Assembly: GCF_964355755.1 (NCBI RefSeq)
Contig: NC_092673.1
Location: 34,791,648 to 34,855,647 of the forward strand
Origin: Antedon mediterranea
Taxonomy: Eukaryota; Echinodermata; Crinoidea; Comatulida; Antedonidae
DNA length: 64,000 nt
Direction: 5' to 3'
Part shown: positions 1 to 11,600 of the stretch, piece after piece
Numbering within the stretch: the first letter of the stretch is position 1
Layout: the number at the start of each line of letters is the position of its first letter
Translations under genes and position numbers: made by a program
Notes under the pieces: model-generated
The model's input: only the letters and a program-made list of their open reading frames with translations
Database searches by the model: none
What the model was told of the DNA's origin: nothing

Positions 1-975
1 CAATTGCAATAAGAACACAACTGTACTTACACTGTATACATACTTCAATCAGTGCAACAGGTTTAGTGTCAGTTGATAAATGATTTAGGCAATTTGATTG
101 AAGCCAAATAATCATTAATAAATAGGCCTAGTTGTTACAACATCATTTTGGATGAACCAAAAAAGACTGTAAAAAAACAGCTTTTCCTTCAAATTTTTTT
201 CAAACTTATATATTATTTATATACAATTGACAAATTGTTAAAAAATACATCCATAATATAAATGATAAAACAAACATTTTATTATATTATTAATCATGGA
301 GTATTTAATTACTATTACTCCATCCATCATGATTATAAATAATCAAAATCTGTCCTAGACTGATATTAACTTATTACTATTAGAAAAGAATACACAAATT
401 AACATGAAGCTGTTACAACCACTGTAATTCAATTCTAAAAATTAGGTAACCAGCATGGGACGAAACGACCAGGCGACTATCTGACTGAGTGGCGGAGTGG
501 AGGTACTTTCAATGAAGGCTTCATCAAGCAAGTAGGCATAGGCCTAGGCTAGTAGGCCTAGATAATTTTGGTTTATAAAAAAATTGTAAAAGAATAATAA
601 ATTAATACTATTTCATATATTTATTAATACATTCTTAAATACATTCAGAAAATTAATTCGTATGTAAATGCTGTAAAATTACAAATACCAGGAATACAAA
701 TTACCACGTGTTCCTCTGCTGTCATTTTTGAAAATATTGTTTTATAATGATTGACCGGTCAAGTTTCTTAAAATAGAAAAGAATTTAGCAACTAGGCCTT
801 TACATATGGATAATAGTTATACGATAATAACAAATTGTAGTTTAGTACTATCAAGTACTGTACGTTATTTAATATTAGTTAAATATATCAAAGCATTTTT
901 GCTTTAATAAATTAAATATTTTAATTTATTTTGGCAACTTGCGTGGACTTCTTCTTCAAAAAACCGCATTAAAAC
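1..975. other. AT-rich non-coding sequence upstream of ELMOD3
   Basis: No coding signature was seen on either strand. It contains short AGGCCTA repeats (about 537-560). It may include the ELMOD3 promoter, but no specific element could be identified. Confidence 0.5.
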
Positions 976-1007
976 ATGGCGGAAGATCCGTCTAGCCGAC
1001 GAGTCCG
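976..1007 (+). other. Candidate alternative first coding exon of ELMOD3
   Basis: An ATG at 976 in good context (AACATGG) opens MAEDPSSRRV. If spliced at 1007|GTTTGT to the acceptor at 2692, the frame runs through Arg-Ser into the ATG at 2697 and would add 12 residues to ELMOD3. The overlapping donor at 1011|GTAAAC would instead lead to a stop, leaving this as 5' UTR. The sequence cannot decide between them. Confidence 0.35.
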
Positions 1008-1139
1008 GTTTGTAAACATTTTATTTAATTACTATAGTATAATGTACACGGCATGTCTAGGTTACATGTAGTTGAGGTTAAATTAAAGAAAAGACATATT
1101 TATAAATTAATGGCGATCAATATATATTTTGTTCTTTCT

Positions 1140-1320
1140 AGTTAGCTAGGCCTAACTAGAGGCTAGGCTAGGCCTGCCATATAAATAGATAGGAAGGTAG
1201 TCTGATAGCTAGGCCTAGGAGGCCTAGCCTACATAGGCCTAGCTAGTAGTAGCCTGTAGGCCTAGGCTCTGCTAGTTAGGCTATACCTACGTAGGCCTAC
1301 TACCAGGCTAGGCTATATTA
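1140..1320. repeat. AGGCCTA-type degenerate simple repeat
   Basis: Many overlapping copies of TAGGCCTA / GCCTAGGC words occur, with self-complementary cores (GGCC, CCTAGG). The same word is scattered through the window (for example 537-560, 41250-41600, 56460-56520) and behaves as genome background. Confidence 0.7.
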
Positions 1321-1547
1321 ATGATATTAACAATCATTGTATTGGTTTGGACTAAAGTGAGACGTTTCGGCCAAGAAATGGGCCGAATCATCCCGGGGGA
1401 ACCATCTCATCAGGGCCGGATTCACTTACTTACGAATATACAGAAGGAACGCTGTCAACCCATTTCAGATTAGTCGGTTAAAATGCTTACGAATACGTAT
1501 GTTTTATTCCTTCAATTCATGTACAAAATAAAACCGACCGACAAGCT

Positions 1548-1772
1548 GGATGGCTCTGTGGTGTATATAGTAGAGATGAGGCTATGGCTCCAGCTTAGGG
1601 GTTATGGGATCTACTCTCTGCTTGGCAAAATTGTTTTCCTTTTTTTTTAACTTATCGGTTTTTTTTGGGGGTTTTTTTTTTTCTGTTTTTCTTTTTTTTT
1701 TAAATGCGCCTTGAGCACTCTTGAGTGGTATTTGCGCTATAAAAATCCTGTTATTATTATTATTATTATTAT
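1548..1772 (+). mobile_element. SINE-like element with (ATT)n tail
   Basis: A roughly 220-bp unit starts with a tRNA-like head (GGATGGCTCTGTGGTGTA, loosely like a pol III A box, then GGTTATGGGATC, loosely like a B box). It has a T-rich middle and ends with a tail reading TTGAGCACTCTTGAGTGG, GCGCTATAAAAATCC and (TTA)8. A tail with a GCGCTATA-like motif and a trinucleotide run is typical of invertebrate SINEs sharing a LINE 3' end. Family assignment is inference. Confidence 0.5.
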
Positions 1773-1898
1773 CGTCTTCACTAATCATCCTCTTCACTCA
1801 TCATTGTCTTTACTCATCATCATTTTTACTCATTTTCCTAGAGGGATGTTTTCATTTAGGGTAAAAATTAACATGTTTACTATCAGTCTGTTCTCTAA

Positions 1899-2241
1899 TG
1901 CACTTGTCAATTGTATGACCCACTATACGACCCCCGGGAGAGGTGCGTCATTTGTCCGATGTGCGTCATACTTTTGAATACCATGACGCACCCGTGCGTC
2001 AAAAAGGTGACTTACCTTTAGGTGACCATGACGCACCCATTTTGACGCACTGTGACCATGTTGTTTATGATATGGTGGGTGGTAAAGTGACGGACATTGA
2101 CACACCTTGTTCATTGATGTGACGTACAGTATCATCTAGGTTTTTTGACGCACCCCTGCGTCAGTAATTATTTGTAAATGACGCACCCATGACGCACCTC
2201 TCCCGGGGGTCGTATAGTGGGTCATACAATTGACAAGTGCA
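1899..2241. mobile_element. 343-bp MITE with 52-bp perfect TIRs, TAA target duplication and TGACGCAC array
   Basis: The first 52 bases (starting TGCACTTGTCAATTGTATGA) are the exact reverse complement of the last 52. The element is flanked by TAA at 1896-1898 and 2242-2244. A 3-bp TWA target site suits the PIF/Harbinger superfamily, but no transposase is present. About ten copies of TGACGCAC or its complement lie inside. It sits in the intron upstream of the first certain ELMOD3 coding exon. Confidence 0.8.
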
Positions 2242-2256
2242 TAACGGCAAGTGGCT

Positions 2257-2315
2257 AGTAGTAGTAGTAGTAGTACTAGTAGTAGTAGTAGTAGTACTAG
2301 TAGTAGTAGTAGTAG
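2257..2315. repeat. (TAG)n microsatellite
   Basis: About 19 TAG triplets, interrupted by two TAC units, directly follow the MITE ending at 2241. Confidence 0.85.
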
Positions 2316-2696
2316 GTCTAAGACAGGTTATGGGATAGTAGGCCTACTAAGGCATAGTAATATGTAGTGTAGGTTCAGTTTAGATAGGGTAGGGTAAAAG
2401 TCAAGATTTAGTAATTATTATTAAAGACGCTTTACTACGTTTTTTCGATCTCATTTAACGTCACAAACAACATTTCTGTAAATATAAATACTATTTGATG
2501 GATCTATATTGCGATCATTGTGTTTGTCTTAAACGTTAAATATGTGAAAAATTCTGATATTAATAATTTAAGCAGCCCATTATAAATACCAGGATGCACA
2601 GATTGATATTATAACAAAATACTAAAAGAAAAGAAATAAATGGCATAGATAACAAAACTAAAGCCTTTCTTTAAACTTGTTTATTACTTTAGAAGT

Positions 2697-5600
2697 ATGG
2701 ACAGTGAAAGAGAGTTCCAGTTTGAACTTGCTTTCAACTCGGACGATCACGCTGAAGATCTAGATGACTTTGATGACATATTTGATGCAAAATATTCTAC
2801 GGCCTCGCCAAGTCCAAAGCCAATTTCTAACCAGTACAGAATTTCTACTGCAAAGTATCAAAAGGTATGTAAAATATTAAGGTTTTTTACTTAACAAATA
2901 AGGAGCTTTTGATTGTCAAAACTAGTGTGACTAGACAAAAAAGTGTGATTTGCCCAAATATGGTAGTGAAGTGCCCAAAATATGTAGTGATGTGCCCAAA
3001 TATGGTAGTTATATGACATCATCATGTCCATATATGGGCACATCACATTTTTTTGTGCTTTAGGATTTGTAAAGACGTGTTGCATCTCAAAATTCTTACA
3101 AGAAAACATTTACAATACTTATAAAATAAATGTTAAAATGTGATAAAGCGTACACAATATTGCAACATTATAAATACGAAATTAAAAAGTTGTCTTGAAT
3201 TTACAATTGAAGTTCAATGGGACATTCATAAAGTTAAGCATTATGTGGTTTATGAATAATGTCAGAAGCATAATCTAAAATAAAAATCTCAATTTGTTTG
3301 AAGCATAAAAACTAAAACTAAAACTTTGCATTGTAAAAGGTTGAACAGTTTTCTTTCTAGCATTTAGCGATTTTCCGTTTTCATGACGCGCTATGCAGCT
3401 ATCGTGTCAAAAAGTCAATCGGTACATTTGGAAAGATGAACATGTGAGAATTACTTGAGACTCTATGGTGTGGTCATGTGATTCATCATGGAAAACAAAT
3501 AAAGTTGATATTTCGTTTGGCCACAGCGTAAGGCAAATAGTAATTTTATTAATTGATATTAGTTCTAATAATATTTTTTTTATTAGGATGACATCTGGGA
3601 ATTGGCTCCATCACAGTCAAAGAAAGCAACAATTGAAAACCAATTCACATTTCAGAAATCGCAACAATCTTCTTCAACATACGGCATTCAGACACGGCCT
3701 CTATACTCGCGATCTCAGTCAGAAAATTCTGATTGTGGTCACCGTAAACGAAATTCACAAAGTGAAGCTGCTATTATTAGGGATGTAAGTAAATTATTAA
3801 GTAAATTTACTGTTCTCAATCGGGCAATAATGATGACCTCATCTTATTATCCGTTTTTGAAAAACCAACTACTGTGCATAATACATTAACAGTACAAGCC
3901 TGTAACCAAGGATTTCAATGCCCCCCTTTTAATGCCCCCCTTTTCCCGATGCACCCTTATCAAACTAGAGACCTGCAGTGGACATGATAAATATACTGTA
4001 GGTAGGCCGAACTAAATGCCTAACTCCTAACTGTAACTGTATACAAACTGAATACTGTTACAAATATGCGTGACAAGAATTACATTCAACCACTAAGTAA
4101 TACAACAGTGTGATTTTCACATGCTAGGCCGGGAAGCTAGGCCATTAAAAAAGATAGAGTAAAACAGTTATAGACGGCGCACACAAGTTGATTTTCGATT
4201 GCGATCAGTCAACAAGGTCGCGTGACAAAAAGTCTCACAATGTTTACAAAAACTGAATATGCACTAGAGCTCATTAATTATCACATTAGATATCACTTTT
4301 CTGTTAGGTACTGATAAATCCAAATGACGTGATGCGTAATGCAAGAATACAATCAGGTGTGTTATAATATATTATACTTTTTTTCTTCAGGTACCACCTT
4401 TTGAAGCCCATAATAATCATGACATTGGAAGCAACGGACTAAAAGTAAGTGTAACTGTGCTATATACAGTCAACTCTCCCAATACCGGACTCTCCCAAAA
4501 CCGGAATTCACGAAAAACCGGACTTTTTTGGAGGGCCCAATTTGTCCCTATTCTAAATGTACTGTAATTTATTATGAAAACCGGAATACCCAATTCCGGA
4601 ATCCGGACAAATTATGAAATACAAAACACGAAAATTAGCGTCTGAAAACCGGACTGACAGTTAAAAAACTCCAAATATTTACGAAAACAACGCAACATCG
4701 TCGTCGCTGACTCGGATTCAATACATTCACAATGTACAAAAGCTTTTAACCATACCCTGACCATGCATGAAGTGCACGACGTTTCGCGGTACGATCAAAT
4801 AATGTTGCCATGGAGCACTACACTGTGATTGACAGGTCAGTTCATTGTTAACCCACGAGGCGGCAATTGCTTTGTTGCGTATCGAACTGCGGTGGGCTTT
4901 TTCACATCGAAGCGCTATCTATTGTTTTTAGCAGGGAGTTGTTAACAACTCCCTGTTTTTTAGCATATGAATTGTTTTTTAATAAAGTTCAATTTACATT
5001 CCACTTTGTGTCTTTGTTTTGTTTAAATTATTGTTAAATTCACAATTGCAATAGGACTTTAAAAAGGAATGTTTCACTAAAAATGTGCATCATTATAAAT
5101 TTGGAAATCATTATGGCAAAACGTAAACGGAATGAACTTGACTTAACTAGTGTTAATAAACTTTGAAATGTTACCAATTAATTATTGTGTCATTATTGCT
5201 TGGCTCGTTTATTGCTATCAAATTACGTCAAAATAAAGGAGCTTAAAAAACATGTGGTCTAGGTGTGGGCGTTTTTATTTGGTTATGACACCTCTGCACA
5301 TGCGCATCAATCAAAGCCCTTATCACCCCCACCACACTGCACCATGCTGCTGCTGCTGCTAGCTAGCTCACGAAAAACAATAAACAGACCGAAATTATGT
5401 TCACCGTACGTACGTACGTAGGCCTTTTTGCCGTTAAAAACACATTGAGAAACAATAATTTACTATTGTAACATGTTTTATTGGTACAGTAAATAATGTA
5501 ACTTTTAAAAAAGGTAAATTGAATTAGCTTAATATTAATAAAGTAGGCCAGGCCTATCAGTATTTATTTAATTAAAACTAGATTGATACAATCATAGCCT

Positions 5601-8600
5601 AGGCCTTCCCTACGCTAGGAGATCGTACCGGGCAGCATTCGGACCGGTGATTCAAAGCATTTTCAGTGACAACGTGATGACTTTAAAAATGTTTTCAGGA
5701 AACCGGACTTTCGAAAAACCGGAAAATATATGCCCGCCCAAGGGTGTCCGGTATTGGGAGAGTTGACTGTACTTGAAATGGTGACATAAATGATTTAATC
5801 CTATAATGTTTGTTTACCACAACACCTTTGACTGATTGACTTAACTGATACTTAAAGATGTATTGTCCCCCTGAAAAAATAATTCTTATTTTTTTTTAAT
5901 ATACCATTTTAATGTAACTGAATAGTTGACCACTTTCACCAAAAATTGGATCGAAAAAAATGTATTTATCTAAAAAAACTATAATTTAAAGCAAAAAATG
6001 GCCAAATTGGCTGCCAGCCAGTGGGTTTTTTGTGGAATTTAACCATTTATTTTGTCAATTTATAGGTGAATACATTATTTTCTTTTCTATGAAAGTGATT
6101 AACTTTATTAAAACTACAAAATAACATATTCAAAGTCTGATTTAAGTAATTTACATTTTTCATGTTTTTGGGGGACAATACATCTTTAATTATTTAAAGG
6201 ATATCTATTGTGATTGGAGAGTACAGTTTCGACTTATCACATCCTGTTTCTTCCCACAGAATTCGCATCGTCCTGACAATGATGCGTACCAGCCTCCATA
6301 TCACACACCAAAGAGCTCAAAGAAGAATCCTAACCATCAATTACCCAGCCAAAGGACTCCATCCCAAAATATTCCTCCTAATTCAGGAACATACAGCCAA
6401 CATTCAAGATCCTTGCCTTATAGTCGAGTGCCAAAAACATCGGGACATGCAGAGCCCCTACACATCACTGACTTAAACCAAAGTCCAGGTGAAAGGTCAT
6501 ACCTTAGGCAGAAGTCTCCACCATATCAGTCTAAACTGTACTCAGGGCATGATGAATGGGATTTTGTAAGGCGGACAGCAGGGGAAAGAAGACCAGAGAA
6601 TAGTGACTTGAAGGAAAGCCTCTTACAGGCCCAGGCTGACTGGGATGCTGTAGACACAATACAACCTGGTAAGATATACCTACAAAACACCTAATTTACT
6701 GTAAATAAATAACTAAAAAATTTATTTCTATGATTCAATTTCTTCAAGGCTAACTTTTTAAAATGCATTCTTCAAACAACCATTTCAGGGAAACCATTTT
6801 GTGGTAACTTAAGGATGTTCACAATCCTAAATTAGACATAAAAATGGTTGTGTTGCTCAATCAAACATAATTCTATTCATGTTTTTATATTGCTTTTGTG
6901 GTGTAAGGTGCTTTGTTAAAAGCGTCATAGAAATAAAGTCTAAAATGAAAATGGATGGCATAGAAAAAAGTACTTTTTGTTTTATAGTACTAATCTTAAG
7001 CTCTGCCTACTCTATCAAACTTTATGTGCTCATATATGGACATTATGATGTCATACCACTACCATATTTGGGTATATCGCTACCATATTTGGGCACATCA
7101 CAGTCACACTTTTTGATAGTGTAGACAGAACTTTGAATTTTGAAAAAAATTGATTGAAATTAAAATCTGTTGCTTTTTCTTTTCCTTATTGCTTTCAGGA
7201 GAACACATTGAAGGTATGGTTTTCTTTCAGTGGTTGCTGTGTGTTATGTTATTTTAGTACTTTAGTATTTTATAATCAATTTGTTATATTTATTTATTTA
7301 TTTAAAGTAATCTTAATAAACAACCTTATGAAGTAAAGTATTTATTTAAGATATTAAGTAAATACAGTAGAGCTCCAACTGAGAGGACACGTTCAGCAGG
7401 ACTCGAAGCAGGAAGTGTACTGTCCTCTTAATAGAAGTGTTCCCAGCATGGAAGTTGGCCATGGACATAGTGTTGAAGCAAAATTATATTGCCTCTGTGT
7501 TCCCTTAAAGCTTGGTTCCCACTAGAACGCAACCCAAAGACATACAGTAGGCCGCAACGCAAGCGAATTGACCATTTACAAGTGACAGTTTGAATAATGC
7601 ATCTCTTTTGATTAATTAATGTGCTTGCGTTGGGATTTTGTTGCGTCCTAGTTGGAACCAAGTTTTAGTAGGGTGTGCCCCCGACCCCCAAAGTGGGGAT
7701 TCTACTGTAACGTGTTGGTACTTATATAGCATGTTGATAATTGCATTCAATGTTACATCTTGTTGTACACTTATTTATAACTATTTTCATCAATTTTTTG
7801 TTGGGTTTTTAGTTAGTTTAGTTGTGTAAAAATGTACTGTCCTGTTTTTATAACACAACACTTTGAACTTTATGCACACATTGAGTTCTTTCTTTTCCCT
7901 TTTTTTGTCATCTGTAGAATTTGTTTTAATATTTCCTTTTGTCTTTATGGTATTCTCTTTTCTTTTTCACTAAATGTTGACTGTTTCTTCTTTTTTTTAT
8001 TGTTTAACATGTTATATTTCGCACGATAAAATTGTTGTTTGTATGTCTCCATTCCTATATGCGTTAATTGTCAACTAATTTAAACATATCTCCTCCCCAA
8101 CACCTCACCCGTACAATTAACAAAATCTTTATATAATATATATAAGTAATATATAATAATATAAGTAACATGCATATTGTAATAGTTTAACATCTTGGTA
8201 AATTTTCTTTAATACAAACCTATAATCTTCATATTAAATTTTATTGAATGTATTGCTATAAATATTTGTTATTTATTTTTAGCTTGCAATGGGCCTACTG
8301 TATATCAAAAAAGGCAATGCTTATTAACCTTGGTGAAAGTTTATTAATTATTTGTTGTCAACATGCTGTAAGAATAGAGGTCATTTGTATGAATCTTGTA
8401 TGGCAAGATTTTTGTGAATCCATTAAAAGCAATTCCACTCCCAATAGCTATTGCCAGTTACTGTATCTAGCAATATGCCTAAATTGGTATCAAACTTAAT
8501 GTGACAAAAAAATGTGATGTGCCCATAAATGGATATGATGATTTCATATCACTACCATATTTGGCCATATCACTACCATATTTGGCCATATCACTACCAT

Positions 8601-11600
8601 ATTTGAGAACAGCACACTTTTTTTGTAAACCATGAACCTATGATATATGGTATTATTTATTGTTACCCTAGTATTGATGAAATTTGCATTTGTTTTTAAA
8701 ATGATACGATTTTATTTTTCAGGTAAACTATCGAGCGTCAATAAAACTCCACTGATATCATTCAATGAAGCATTAGCATATTTCCAACAGTGCAATATGG
8801 AGATCTACAAGGTAAGGATCTGTCATATCATGTATGTGCATTTCAATTTACTGTATCTTCATACAGGGTTCAACTCCCAGTTTACTCAGCTGTAAATGAG
8901 TGCCTGGTTGAAAAGGGAGGGAGGATTAGGTGGCATAGAAATGCTGAGTTTCAGTACAATGACAGTTCATTTCTGTCTTTACTTTATCCCATTATTTACT
9001 GATCCAGATATATGCAAATATTAATATTTATTCTACAAAAAAGTACAACATTTTGCTCAGAGCAAGTAATACGCATGATTCTGAACTGTATAATTGTGGT
9101 GATTCCATAAAAAAGAAACCCTCCGTTGTATTTAATTTCCCAGCATTTCTCATTAACGAGACAATGCAAAATTGTCCTTCCAATAATTTGCGTTGATACG
9201 TGATTAGGTTGTGTTGCTAGTGACAACCACACTTTATATGCAGCATCCAGTATATATACCAGTGTTAGTTTGATACTTGAGATTTATATTTTAATATTTT
9301 TCTAATTTGTTTGTTGTCGCCAACCTTAGTATAAAATTAAAACAACTGTAGATAGAAGTGGATTTGATGCCGTTAGTCACTTCCTTTTTGGTCCTCCGAA
9401 AATGAACCGAAACTTGCTTGAAGAACGGGATTTAGTTTTTGCCATAGCGCAATGTGAGTACCATACATACTATTAAGTTATATACGTAATTTGCTGTCAT
9501 TAAACAGAGCACCTGAGGTTAATAAGCTAAACGTCATTTTGAACATAATTCAGAATAATTCTCAAAATAAGTCGGACATTGTAAAAATTATTTTTATTTG
9601 GTTAAGACTATTTACTAATTCCTATCCATCCTATATAATGGCTAATTTTGTAATTAATTTATTCTTTAAATTTTAGACCAATTTGATGACAATGTAGAGG
9701 TACATCGAAGGGTGCTTCAAACAATTTATAAGAAACTCACAGGAACAACAATAGACTGTCCTCGATTTGGAAGTCACTGGGAACAAATAGGATTTCAAGG
9801 TATGTGAGGCTATTGATATTTATTAATATGTGTGAGAACTTGCAGAGTCTGACACATTTTTTATTCTATCCAGTCTCCCATACATGCAATAAACCAGATA
9901 CATGATTATCAAGCTATTATATATCTCAAAAATGCTTCCTACCCTGATCGATCACCTTCCAGATCATAATCTAAGGAAAATTCTGGTCCTCCCTCGTGTT
10001 GCGATTCCCCACTTCTGCTACCAAACTGTATTGAATCAGAATGTGATATAGATTTGATGATTTCTTTCAAAAAATAATTTCCAAGTGTCAAAATAATACA
10101 ATGCTAAAGCAACATGATATGATCGAGAAGTCGCACTAAAATAGGATTTTTTTCTCAGTTAGCATACAGGCTTAAGTACACAGTTCACCTCAAGTTTATT
10201 TTAAATATTGACAAACGCATTTGTGGATATACTTACACTTTAATTTTGACATTTGTCATTATCTTTTCTTGTTTACTTCAGGTAATGATCCAACAACAGA
10301 CCTTAGAGCATGTGGATTCCTGGCATTGATGACACTTCTATATTTTGTTATGGACAACAACACATTCCAACTTGCAAAGGACATCTACAAAATTTCACAA
10401 CACGAAACTCAGGTAAAGAATACACTGTATAACAGGACACTTTCCTGTAAAGGAGCAAAATATGTTTCAACACTTTGTCCAATCCCTAGTACACACCACT
10501 ATCCAATCCCTATTACACACCACTATTAAAAGAAAACTTTTGTCGTGTTTATACAACACCCTAAATTTGAACACGGCTTTAATTTTTAGCGTGTTGTTCG
10601 GACCGAGGTCAACCCACCTTAACGTTTGCTGTTATACTAGAAATCACGATACCGTGTTATACCGGAAGTTTCATCAACACGCAGTGCATGCTAGGATAAA
10701 AGGTCAAATCGTTGATCGCGCTTGAATTGGCTGAGTTGTCAACAATCATCGTCGCCTCCTCGCTGTCGATTCGCGCGGTTTTTACCATTTTCATTATATT
10801 GTGTTCGTTCACGTTTGCATTGTTGTTTATTTTGTTCTCGGTTCATTTAAATTAATAAAAGTTATTTTAAGGGTTTCATTGTTTCATCTATACACTATGG
10901 AAGAAGATGCCATTTTTGCGATGTTATTTTTTTTATTCTGTTTGGAGTGGGAAACGATAGATGCCTACTACCACTACGAGTTGGCCCCACCACTAGGCTA
11001 GGCGTAAGACGTGGTAGGAGGATGATTGCTGGCAGCGAAGCAGCAATAAATGGGCCCAATCTTGTTAGCAATGTCGCATGACATGATTGATATTACGACC
11101 TGTTTTAACGAGAGGTCAAAATATACCCTGAGGACACTTCCAACACGGTAACGGCGACCGGAAATCCACCAAATTTTAGGATTCAGCCAAGTAGCCTTTT
11201 TTGCAATTAAAATCTCATTACACGGAATCTCTTTGTTGTTATACAACACACTTTTCGTAGGCGTGTAGAATATGCGTGTGTTGTATAAACGCGCCCTTTG
11301 TTGCATCCCAAAAGTGTCCCCAAGTGTTCTATTTCCTTTTAAACTTTAACCTTCTTATTTATCGGTATGTTAAAAATTCATTTATTTCTGAACACAGAAG
11401 AATTAGCTGTTAGGAGCTTATTTTACTAAGCCTCTGCATTATGTTTTATGGTAGCTACCACCACCTTTCCTCCAAGTATTTCCAACCAAGTACTCATTTA
11501 CAGCTGAGTAGACTGGGAGTTGTCATGAATTGAACACAGGGTCTCTATTTTTGACAGTCAAATGTCTACTATTTATTGATAGCCCTTTATTATTGTTAAT

